The translations under genes were made by a program, and so were the position numbers. Positions 1 to 4,942 of a DNA stretch of 7,630 nt are shown in pieces. Numbering within the stretch: position 1 is the first letter of the stretch; each line of letters starts with the position of its first letter. Origin of the DNA: Alphaproteobacteria bacterium (GTDB lineage: Bacteria; Pseudomonadota; Alphaproteobacteria; Sphingomonadales; Rhodothalassiaceae); contig RFIU01000124.1 in NCBI GenBank assembly GCA_003695555.1, forward strand, positions 1 to 7,630, given 5' to 3'. Below the pieces are notes generated by a model that was given only the letters and a program-made list of their open reading frames with translations, ran no database searches and had not been told where the DNA came from.

Positions 1-267
1 GACCGCATTCTCGACCCGCATACCGCGGTCGGCATGGCGGCGCTGGGGAAGGCCGGTGCCGCCGGGTCAAGCATTGCCGACGTGCTGGTTGCCACCGCCC
101 ATCCGGCAAAATTTCCCGATGCGGTGCGCGATGCGCTGGGCTTCTCGCCACCGCTGCCGCCGGCCTTGGCCCGCAGTCTCGAAGGGGAGGAATCCTGCGA
201 ACGGATGGCACCGGAAGAGGATGCGCTCGCGCGCGGGATCGAGGAATGGCTCGCGACCATTTCTTGA
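1..267 (+). CDS. thrC: Threonine synthase, C-terminal fragment (5' truncated by window)
   Basis: The frame is open from base 1 and ends at TGA 265-267, giving the last 88 residues. Threonine synthase is a cytoplasmic PLP enzyme that converts O-phosphohomoserine to threonine. The stretch beginning DPHTAVG and the later ATAHPAKFPDAV segment followed by a Pro/Leu-rich PPLPPALA are typical of the C-terminal end of bacterial ThrC. The fragment ends with an acidic helix and a final EEWLATIS, as expected for the family terminus. The PLP-lysine domain lies outside the window, so catalytic residues cannot be checked. The gene converges with the minus-strand radical SAM gene, leaving only 12 bp between stop codons and no recognisable terminator hairpin with a T-run. 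The identification rests on recalled family motifs. Confidence 0.9.
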   Translation, partial: DRILDPHTAVGMAALGKAGAAGSSIADVLVATAHPAKFPDAVRDALGFSPPLPPALARSLEGEESCERMAPEEDALARGIEEWLATIS

Positions 268-279
268 GCCGGTGCGGTT

Positions 280-1236
280 TCAGGCGTTGGCCGAACAGCT
301 TGCGCCACCGAGTACGCAAAAGCGCGCACAATGAGGGTGGTTGAGGCGTACCCGTGCGGCACAGGCCTCGGCAAGCGTCGTGCCGGTCGTGAACTGTTCC
401 TCATGGGCAAGCAGCGTGCAGGCCTGGACATGGGGACGGGAGCTACCCTTCGATTTGACCACCATTCGGCTCGTCGCGCACATCATCTCCTCCGCATCCC
501 GGCCGAGGATTTCCCAGCAGCGGGTGGTGATCTCCGGCACCGGGCGGTCCGCGTCCATCTCCGGAAACAGCACCAGCGCCCGGCGGTCGCGGGCGTCGAT
601 CGGCAGGTCGTGTTCCGCGAAGAGGCGGGCGAAGCCGGCGCGCATCTGCGCCTCGTCCTCGTCCCAGCGCAAGCGGCCGGCGACATGGACGCGGAAACCT
701 TCGCCGGACAGCCATTTCAACCCCTCAAGGGCGCTCGCGAAGCTGCCGGCGCCGCGCTCCTCTTCGTGATGGGCGGGATCGAAATGGTCGAGCGAGACGC
801 GGATCCTCAGTAGTTCGCCGAACCGTCGCTGCAGGTCGAGCAGGGCGGCGCGCTTGTGCCAGAGCGGCTTCATCGCATTGGTCAGTACCAGCAGATCGAA
901 GCCGCGTCCGAGTATGTCGCGCATTATCCGGATGATGTCGGGGTTCATGAAGGGCTCGCCGCCGGTGATGCCGATCTCTCGCGTCGGCAGAGCGAGGGCG
1001 GCGATCTCGTCCAGATACTCGGCGACCTCCTCGGCGCGGAGATAGGTGAGGCTGTCGTTGCGCGGCGAGGACTCGATGTAGCAGTGCGCACAGGCGATAT
1101 TGCACAGCGTACCGGTGTTGAACCACAGGGTTTCCAAGGCGCGCAGATCGACGAAGGCGCGCTCTTCGCCCGTTGCGGTCCGCATTGGATCGGTGAAGGG
1201 TTTCGACAGGACGTTCGCTCGGGTGTCGTGGGCCAT
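280..1236 (-). CDS. Radical SAM protein with Cys-rich C-terminal extension, substrate unknown
   Basis: This is a 318-residue protein. The radical SAM cluster motif is CNIACAHC (Cys45, Cys49, Cys52), where three cysteines hold a [4Fe-4S] cluster that reductively cleaves S-adenosylmethionine. ITGGEPF (residues 90-96) is the SAM-contacting GGE motif, and the segments near 112-121 (FDLLVLTNAM) and 144-151 (RIRVSLDH) fit later strands of the barrel. The C-terminal third has Cys240, 253, 273, 292, 303, 307 and 314, with CARFCVLGGASC at the end. This resembles a SPASM or Twitch-like domain binding extra Fe-S clusters, but the spacing is not one I can assign to a named subfamily. The ATG is preceded by GAGGAG on the minus strand, which supports the start. 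It is divergent from glpQ and convergent with thrC, so it is probably monocistronic. No precursor peptide or partner enzyme is visible beside it. Family assignment is firm; the reaction is unknown. Confidence 0.9.
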   Translation of the reverse strand: MAHDTRANVLSKPFTDPMRTATGEERAFVDLRALETLWFNTGTLCNIACAHCYIESSPRNDSLTYLRAEEVAEYLDEIAALALPTREIGITGGEPFMNPDIIRIMRDILGRGFDLLVLTNAMKPLWHKRAALLDLQRRFGELLRIRVSLDHFDPAHHEEERGAGSFASALEGLKWLSGEGFRVHVAGRLRWDEDEAQMRAGFARLFAEHDLPIDARDRRALVLFPEMDADRPVPEITTRCWEILGRDAEEMMCATSRMVVKSKGSSRPHVQACTLLAHEEQFTTGTTLAEACAARVRLNHPHCARFCVLGGASCSANA

Positions 1237-1261
1237 CGGCTCCTCGCCCTATCCGCCTCTC

Positions 1262-1282
1262 GCCGCAGGTGGAAGCTGCGGC
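1262..1282 (-). promoter_or_regulatory. 7-bp stem-loop in presumed 5' leader of the radical SAM gene
   Basis: GCCGCAG (1262-1268) and CTGCGGC (1276-1282) are perfect reverse complements around a 7-base loop. The element ends 25 bases upstream of the radical SAM ATG on the minus strand, just ahead of its ribosome binding site. If transcribed in the leader it would form a stable GC-rich hairpin. A role in translation or RNA stability is inference. GC-rich DNA forms such stems by chance, and no U-run follows, so it is not a terminator. Confidence 0.35.
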
Positions 1283-1313
1283 CGGGCGATATTGATGATC
1301 AGCATATCCCAGA

Positions 1314-1326
1314 CGAGTCGGACTCG
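1314..1326. promoter_or_regulatory. 13-bp perfect dyad, candidate operator
   Basis: CGAGTC (1314-1319) and GACTCG (1321-1326) are perfect inverted repeats around one central base, within the divergent region between the radical SAM gene and glpQ. Its size and position fit a homodimeric regulator site. I do not recognise the motif as that of any particular regulator. Confidence 0.3.
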
Positions 1327-1474
1327 GCGTCAGCCGTGCGATCCCGTCCGCTTTTGCCCTGTTCCGAATGAAGACCCGCCGCGCATCCTGCCGTCTCGGC
1401 GGCGATTTCTCAAGTCCTTGACCCTCGCCGGCTCTTGTCGGAAGCTGACCGGCAGGAGGCGGATGGGAGCCGGC

Positions 1475-1482
1475 GGGGAGGG
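1475..1482 (+). promoter_or_regulatory. Ribosome binding site of glpQ
   Basis: GGGGAGGG lies 9 bases ahead of ATG 1492 and supports that start, which gives a signal-peptide-like N-terminus. A second good site (AAGGGAG, 1600-1606) precedes an in-frame internal ATG at 1615, so a leaderless cytoplasmic form cannot be excluded. Confidence 0.6.
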
Positions 1483-1491
1483 CAGCGAACG

Positions 1492-2601
1492 ATGCGCCGC
1501 GTTCGACGCGAACTGTGCATCGGCCTTGCGGCGTTTGCCGGCTGCATGGCGACCAGCGGGGCCGCCGCAGCGTTTGGACGTGCCGCCGCGCATGGCGGGA
1601 AGGGAGCACGGAAGATGTCCTGGCCCTGGCCGACGCTGGACGGCAGGCCGCCGATCGTCATCGCTCATCGCGGCGCAAGCGGCTATCTGCCCGAGCATAC
1701 GCTCGAAGGCTATCGCCGTGCGATCGAACTCGGGGCGGATTTCATCGAACCGGATCTGGTGATGACCTCCGACGGTGTGCTCGTCGCCCGTCACGACATC
1801 TGGTTGTCGGATTCGACCGACATTGCCGAGCATCCCGAGTTCGCCGACCGCCGGCGCGAGGTGAAGGGGCGGCTCGACTGGTATGCAAGCGACTTCACCT
1901 GGGACGAAATCTCGACCCTGCGGGCACGTCAGGCCTTTCCGGGCCGATCGACGGCCTGGGACGGCCGCTTGCGCGTTCCCCGTTTCGAGGAAATCATCGC
2001 GCTCGCCCGCGACATGGAGGCGCGCTCGGGGCGACGCATCGGCCTCTATCCCGAGATCAAGCAGCGGCCCTTCTTCATGGAACAGGGGCTCGACCCGGCC
2101 GAGCGCATGGTCACGGTGCTGCGCGAAATGCGCTTTACCGATCCCGGTCGCCTGTTCCTTCAGGCATTCGAGCCCGAAACTCTCGAGTTCCTGAAGGCGC
2201 GCATCGATGCGCCGCTGGTGCAACTCGTCGATGGGGTCGAGGTGAAGGAAGCGGCGCACGATACGCAGGACGGAGGCTGGCGGGCCACCACGCCACCGCG
2301 CTTCCGGCCGAGCGTTTCCCTTGAACGGGCGAAGGAATATGCCGATGCCGTCGGACCGTCGCTGAAGCTGCTCTTTCCGGCGGATGGGCGGATCGGCGAA
2401 TATGTCACCGAGGCGCATGCGAAAGGGCTGCGCGTTCATCCCTGGACGATGCGCGACGATCGTCTGCCGCCGGGGATGACGGATCCACGTTCCTGGTATG
2501 AAATGGTCTTTGCGACCGGCGTCGATGGAATCTTCACCGATTTTGCTGATACCGCCGTATCGGTTCGCGCGGCGGTTCTGGCGCGCCATGGTGATCCTTG
2601 A
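1492..2601 (+). CDS. glpQ: Glycerophosphodiester phosphodiesterase, GlpQ type, probably exported
   Basis: This 369-residue enzyme should hydrolyse deacylated phospholipids (glycerophosphodiesters) to sn-glycerol-3-phosphate and an alcohol. The GDPD TIM-barrel motifs are intact: IAHRGASGYLPEHTLEG with catalytic His59 and Arg60, FIEPDL with metal ligands Glu86 and Asp88, VARHD with His101, YPEIK with Glu188, FLQAFEPETL near 222-231, and HPWTMR and GIFTDF near the C-terminus. The HRGASGYLPEHT block and overall layout match the periplasmic E. coli GlpQ rather than the short cytoplasmic UgpQ. The N-terminus (MRRVRRE, then LCIGLAAFAG, then Ala-rich SGAAAA) reads as a signal peptide. Cys18 after FAG could be an atypical lipobox. 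A possible further-upstream in-frame start at about 1435 lacks a good binding site. An internal ATG at 1615, 17 residues before the HRGASG motif, has its own strong site and would give a cytoplasmic form. No glycerol-3-phosphate transporter is next to it. Confidence 0.92.
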   Translation: MRRVRRELCIGLAAFAGCMATSGAAAAFGRAAAHGGKGARKMSWPWPTLDGRPPIVIAHRGASGYLPEHTLEGYRRAIELGADFIEPDLVMTSDGVLVARHDIWLSDSTDIAEHPEFADRRREVKGRLDWYASDFTWDEISTLRARQAFPGRSTAWDGRLRVPRFEEIIALARDMEARSGRRIGLYPEIKQRPFFMEQGLDPAERMVTVLREMRFTDPGRLFLQAFEPETLEFLKARIDAPLVQLVDGVEVKEAAHDTQDGGWRATTPPRFRPSVSLERAKEYADAVGPSLKLLFPADGRIGEYVTEAHAKGLRVHPWTMRDDRLPPGMTDPRSWYEMVFATGVDGIFTDFADTAVSVRAAVLARHGDP

Positions 2602-2686
2602 ACAGGCGGCGGGCGACCGTCTGGCCTGCCATGATGCGACTGTTCTGAGCGAAGCCTTCGGATTTTCGACTCCGGCAGGGTCTGTG

Positions 2687-2696
2687 AAGGGGAGGG
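2687..2696 (+). promoter_or_regulatory. Strong ribosome binding site of the small membrane peptide
   Basis: AAGGGGAGGG contains GGAGG placed 7 bases before ATG 2703. It is the same GGGGAGGG type that precedes glpQ, which argues that the short frame behind it is translated. Confidence 0.6.
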
Positions 2697-2702
2697 ACGA
2701 AT

Positions 2703-2795
2703 ATGAAGGGCGATCTCGGCAGGGCTGCCTTTCTCAGCATTCTTTTCATCGCCTTCTTTCTGATCGTCGCGAATATCCTATTCGACCTCTATTGA
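2703..2795 (+). CDS. Candidate 30-residue single-span membrane peptide
   Basis: This frame runs from ATG 2703 to TGA 2793-2795, 30 codons. The product starts MKGDLGRAAF, continues with an uninterrupted hydrophobic stretch at roughly residues 8-27 (rich in Leu, Ile, Phe, Ala), and ends NILFDLY. The charge pattern (Lys2, Arg7 before the helix, Asp28 after it) suggests a single membrane helix with the N-terminus in the cytoplasm. Support is the near-ideal ribosome binding site, G/C-biased third positions and a coherent hydrophobic composition. It sits 101 bp after glpQ on the same strand, so it may share that transcript or have its own promoter. I do not recognise a family. Peptides of this size often act as subunits or modulators of larger membrane complexes, but nothing here points to a partner. 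Confidence 0.6.
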   Translation: MKGDLGRAAFLSILFIAFFLIVANILFDLY

Positions 2796-2806
2796 GGGGA
2801 GGGCCG

Positions 2807-2839
2807 ATGGCGCACCGCGGACACTCGCCAAGCGAGTAA
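2807..2839 (+). CDS. Very short frame (10 codons) behind the membrane peptide
   Basis: ATG 2807 to TAA 2837-2839 encodes only MAHRGHSPSE. It is reported because a GGGGAGGG site (2796-2803) begins at the base after the stop of the preceding peptide and sits 3 bases before this ATG. The coding part also contains a perfect hairpin. The purine block could instead be accidental or part of the untranslated tail. Confidence that a real peptide is made is low. Confidence 0.15.
   Translation: MAHRGHSPSE
2823..2837. repeat. Short perfect hairpin at end of the glpQ-side transcript
   Basis: ACTCGC (2823-2828) and GCGAGT (2832-2837) pair around a CAA loop. AAAATCTG follows on the plus strand, so there is no U-tract and it is not a standard intrinsic terminator. 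It lies in the convergent gap before the minus-strand regulator, where transcript 3' ends are expected. A weaker interrupted dyad (GGAAA 2856-2860 with TTTCC 2878-2882, inner CCGG pair) follows. Confidence 0.3.
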
Positions 2840-2881
2840 AATCTGTATTGGAACGGGAAACTGCCGGAAACCGGATATTTC

Positions 2882-3616
2882 CTACAATCGGTGAAGACAG
2901 GCGATCGCCCGACCCAGAATGGTTAGATGAACGGGCGCCGGCCGCGTCCATCGGCGATAGGCGGGGTTGTCGCATGCGACTGTCATCTCCCGACCACAGG
3001 GAGAAAGGGTCAGGCGACGCAGCACCGGGGTCCTGGTGTCCATGCCGAGCAGATAAAGGCCATCGCCTGCGACCCGGCGCACGCTCGTGTCTATCAACAC
3101 CAGATCGTCTTGAAGCAGGGTCGGGCACATCGCATCGCCATCCACGCGAAAAAGTGCGAGATATTCTCCCGCTCGACCCAGCCAATGTTCGAGATGGTTG
3201 CGCGGGAAGGGCAATGCGCCTGATTCGCTGACGGATGTGTTCGCCCGGTTCGGAGCGGGTTCAGGGGCTTTTCCGGCAATTGTGCTGCGACCGGTCTGGT
3301 TGCCCACCGTTTCATCGGCCGAATCGATGAAGGTCAGAAGAACAAGATCACCGGGGTTAAGAGCGGCGAACCTCCAGTCCGACCCGTCGCCTCTCGGCAG
3401 CAGCTGAGAAACCGGCACGTCCAGCCATTGCGCCAGGCGCCGGGTGTCTTCCAGTGATAGGCGACGCGGCTGTCCGCGACGAATGTACTGCTGGATGTAG
3501 GCATGATTGCGACCGAGAAGCCGTGAGGCTGCGGCATAGGAGGCGCCCGGCCGGGCACGGATCAGCCCGTCCAGCCGACGGCGAACTTCTTCATCATCCT
3601 GCGGCTCTTTGAGCAT
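2882..3616 (-). CDS. XRE-type helix-turn-helix regulator with S24 (LexA/CI-like) C-terminal domain, protease dyad apparently lost
   Basis: This is a 244-residue protein. Residues 12-72 form a DNA-binding domain of the alphaproteobacterial type with the hallmark SRLLGRNHAYIQQYIRRGQPRRL, followed by LAQWLDVPVSQLL. A low-complexity linker (about 75-135) leads to a peptidase S24 fold at about 150-244: FRVDGDAMCPTLLQDDLVLIDT, then DGLYLLGMD, then VLRRLTLSP and CDNPAYRRW. In active relatives the first motif is GDSM with the nucleophilic serine, and the later one is VKRL with the general-base lysine. Here they read GDAM (Ala162) and LRRL (Arg200). The domain is therefore predicted not to self-cleave, serving instead for dimerisation or ligand sensing. 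The gene is divergent from the orphan 302-residue gene and faces operator-like dyads, so it probably regulates itself and that neighbour. The ribosome binding site is weak (TAGG before ATG). Family assignment is strong; target and signal are unknown. Confidence 0.85.
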   Translation of the reverse strand: MLKEPQDDEEVRRRLDGLIRARPGASYAAASRLLGRNHAYIQQYIRRGQPRRLSLEDTRRLAQWLDVPVSQLLPRGDGSDWRFAALNPGDLVLLTFIDSADETVGNQTGRSTIAGKAPEPAPNRANTSVSESGALPFPRNHLEHWLGRAGEYLALFRVDGDAMCPTLLQDDLVLIDTSVRRVAGDGLYLLGMDTRTPVLRRLTLSPCGREMTVACDNPAYRRWTRPAPVHLTILGRAIACLHRL

Positions 3617-3652
3617 CGGCCAAACCTAGAGAGGTGGCGAGTGAGGCTCAAT

Positions 3653-3696
3653 AGGAAAGAATCCTCTTGCACGTAGGAACATTACGATATATTCCT
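3653..3696. promoter_or_regulatory. Paired AGGA/TCCT dyads upstream of the regulator, candidate autoregulatory operators
   Basis: Two inverted repeats lie in tandem. The first is AGGA (3653-3656) with TCCT (3662-3665). The second is AGGAACAT (3675-3682) with ATATTCCT (3689-3696), 7 of 8 positions paired around 6 bases. TAGGAA recurs at 3652 and 3674, exactly 22 bp apart, about two helical turns, so dimers bound at each would face the same side. The block begins 36 bp upstream of the regulator start. Binding by the regulator is inference. Confidence 0.4.
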
Positions 3697-3700
3697 GTAT

Positions 3701-3713
3701 CTACCATGGGTAG
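3701..3713. promoter_or_regulatory. Palindrome CTACC-ATG-GGTAG, candidate operator
   Basis: CTACC (3701-3705) and GGTAG (3709-3713) are perfect inverted repeats with a 3-base centre. The TACC/GGTA core recurs in the dyad at 3824-3838, suggesting a shared protein-binding site at both promoters. Confidence 0.4.
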
Positions 3714-3789
3714 TATAGGTTGTATAGCCGGAAGGTGTGGCAGGGCTGCGGGCGAAAAAGAGCTTCGTTGCCTTGCTCCACTGGGCCAG

Positions 3790-3838
3790 AATGTACCCAC
3801 ATTGACTTAAATAATATTGTAATGTACCAATAGGGTAC
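3790..3838. promoter_or_regulatory. Cluster of GTACC/GGTAC half-sites near the rightward promoter
   Basis: AATGTACC occurs at 3790-3797 and again at 3821-3828, 31 bp apart. The second copy pairs with GGTAC (3834-3838) to form a perfect 5-bp dyad around AATAG. The TTGACT hexamer (3802-3807) lies between the two copies, so a protein bound here could block or activate transcription of the orphan gene. No factor is identified. Confidence 0.4.
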
Positions 3839-3947
3839 TTTCTGGGCTCAGGTGAAGCAACCGGATCTTGTCTGGGGTCGGAGGAGAACCGGAACTGGAA
3901 GAGGGGCATTGCCCGCGGGCAGGGGCGCGTGGCGGGCCGTGTACGAG

Positions 3948-3953
3948 AGGAGG
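3948..3953 (+). promoter_or_regulatory. Consensus ribosome binding site AGGAGG of the orphan gene
   Basis: A perfect AGGAGG ends 9 bases ahead of ATG 3963 and decides the start in favour of this codon over the upstream in-frame ATG at 3852, which lacks such a site. Another ATG at 3956, out of frame, opens only an 8-codon frame. Confidence 0.65.
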
Positions 3954-3962
3954 GGATGCACA

Positions 3963-4871
3963 ATGCATGCGGGTCTGGGTGATGGCTTGGAACGCGCGGT
4001 GGCCGAGGCCATCGCGAGCGGTTTTCGTGTCGGAGCAGAAAACGGGGACTCGGCCTTCGTAACAGGGCAGGCGGCTGAGCCGATGACTGACGATAAGGGA
4101 AGAAGCGGGCGGCTACGGCATGGCTCTTCATGCGTACCACCTTCTTCATGCGTGCCACCTTCTTCATGCGTCCCAACGATGGTAGCAACAGCGGAAGATG
4201 GCGAGCGCGCGGCCGGCTTGGCCTCCAAAGCGGACGAACTGCATCTCGCCCTGTTTCGCGAGCGGATCGCAGAGTTGCGTCATCGGCGGGTCGCCGCGCC
4301 GGCGGGAGCGGCGAACGTTTTTGCGCAGGACGGGCGTACCGGTCTTGCGGCGCCGGACGGCCTGCCGCAGGTGCGCCATTCTTGCAAGCCTGTCTCGCAC
4401 CAAGACATACCGTCTTCCCCGGTGAAGCGGAACGAGGCGGCCCCGCCCCCAATCGGCGGCGGCCGAATGTGTTCGGGCTGGGCGGATTTCGCCTGCTGGC
4501 GTCGTGGCGCTGTCACTTCATGTGATGCACTGCTGATCTTACGTCGTCCGCGTTCGGCGCTTTGGTATTCGGCCACTTTCGAAGGGGCGGTGCATGATCT
4601 GATGATCGACCTTTGGGCGACCGGTGATTTTCTGCTGCCGCTTGCCGAACGTCTCAGCCTGATGTTGGACGAGGCGGATCTGCCGCTTGCGCGGGGCGCC
4701 CTGCTGTCGTTCACCTTTACCGGTCTGGCGGAATTCGATTCGGAGGTTCGGGCGACGCGGGCCTGGTCGGCGGGATTGGCGGCACTCGGTCTTGCCGGAC
4801 CGCAGACGTTGATCAAGGGCGCCGTTGCTCATCGTCGCCTGTTTTTCCTTGCCGAAACGCTCGACGACTGA
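3963..4871 (+). CDS. Unrecognised 302-residue protein with triplicated SSCVPP repeat
   Basis: I recognise no family. The start is set by the consensus AGGAGG site. Residues 1-54 look like a soluble helical start (MHAGLGDGLERAVAEAIASG). Residues 55-72 are three SSCVPP-type hexapeptides encoded by an 18-bp tandem repeat. Residues 73-165 are Ala/Arg/Pro-rich and probably partly disordered. Residues about 195-302 look best folded: ALWYSATFEGAVHDLMIDLW, then amphipathic helices (LPLAERLSLMLDEADLPLARGALL) and a C-terminal IKGAVAHRRLFFLAETLDD. Cysteines are at 57, 63, 69, 141, 170, 178 and 187. No signal peptide or membrane span is evident. Codon use in the first 50 and last 110 codons looks normal for the window; the middle contains rarer codons, so a degenerate middle or a shorter real gene beginning further in is possible. 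It is divergent from the S24 regulator and probably controlled by it. Confidence 0.6.
   Translation: MHAGLGDGLERAVAEAIASGFRVGAENGDSAFVTGQAAEPMTDDKGRSGRLRHGSSCVPPSSCVPPSSCVPTMVATAEDGERAAGLASKADELHLALFRERIAELRHRRVAAPAGAANVFAQDGRTGLAAPDGLPQVRHSCKPVSHQDIPSSPVKRNEAAPPPIGGGRMCSGWADFACWRRGAVTSCDALLILRRPRSALWYSATFEGAVHDLMIDLWATGDFLLPLAERLSLMLDEADLPLARGALLSFTFTGLAEFDSEVRATRAWSAGLAALGLAGPQTLIKGAVAHRRLFFLAETLDD
4125..4178 (+). repeat. Three tandem 18-bp repeats within the orphan gene
   Basis: Units start at 4125, 4143 and 4161, each beginning TCTTCATGCGT. Units 1 and 2 differ at a single base. Unit 3 also differs in its last few bases. The 18-bp period keeps the frame, and the variable base (4136, 4154, 4172: A, G, C) is the third position of a valine codon, so the core peptide SSCVP is unchanged. 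Too few and too short units, with no spacers, for a CRISPR array. Confidence 0.8.
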
Positions 4872-4942
4872 AAGTTCGGTCATGCGACGGCGTTTTCGGC
4901 GTGCCCGCTCTCGAGGGCTTGTCAGAAGAGACGACGCATCGC

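Larger units (their letters stand above)
1237..1491. promoter_or_regulatory. Divergent promoter region between radical SAM gene and glpQ
   Basis: This 255-bp gap between two divergent starts must hold both promoters. No clean -35/-10 pair stands out on either strand, although AT-richer patches occur near 1288-1308 (GATATTGATGATCAGCATAT). Two perfect inverted repeats lie inside it and are listed separately: a 7-bp stem-loop next to the radical SAM start and a 13-bp dyad further in. I see no convincing gene in the gap. Confidence 0.5.
3617..3962. promoter_or_regulatory. Divergent control region between the S24 regulator and the orphan gene
   Basis: This 346-bp stretch lacks a convincing gene. 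Its middle (about 3650-3840) is distinctly AT-richer than the surroundings, which suits promoters. It contains several inverted repeats, listed separately, plus GTATAG twice near 3714-3728. A TTGACT hexamer at 3802-3807 could be a -35 box for the rightward gene, but no good -10 follows at the normal spacing. The right-hand part (3841-3962) is GC-rich untranslated sequence ending in an AGGAGG site. Confidence 0.5.

Noticed and set aside
1330..2589. Long antisense reading frame (419 codons) opposite glpQ
   Set aside because: It overlaps a gene with full catalytic motifs. Its product is Arg/Pro/Gly-rich without domains, as expected for mirror frames in high-GC DNA.
2498..2839. Plus-strand 113-codon frame overlapping the end of glpQ
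   Set aside because: It starts inside glpQ and crosses the small-peptide frame. Composition is uneven and no binding site supports its start. Only its last 10 codons are listed, as a separate weak candidate.
2823..2882. Intrinsic terminator between the small peptide and the S24 regulator
   Set aside because: Hairpins are present but neither strand shows a U-tract after a stem, so the call is not supported.
4125..4178. Possible CRISPR array
   Set aside because: Only three directly abutting 18-bp units with no spacers, lying inside a reading frame.
3682..4452. Minus-strand frame of 256 codons spanning the control region and the orphan gene
   Set aside because: The product is Pro/Arg/Ser-rich and low complexity, runs through the AT-rich intergenic region, and has no good ribosome binding site. 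The plus-strand gene has a consensus one.
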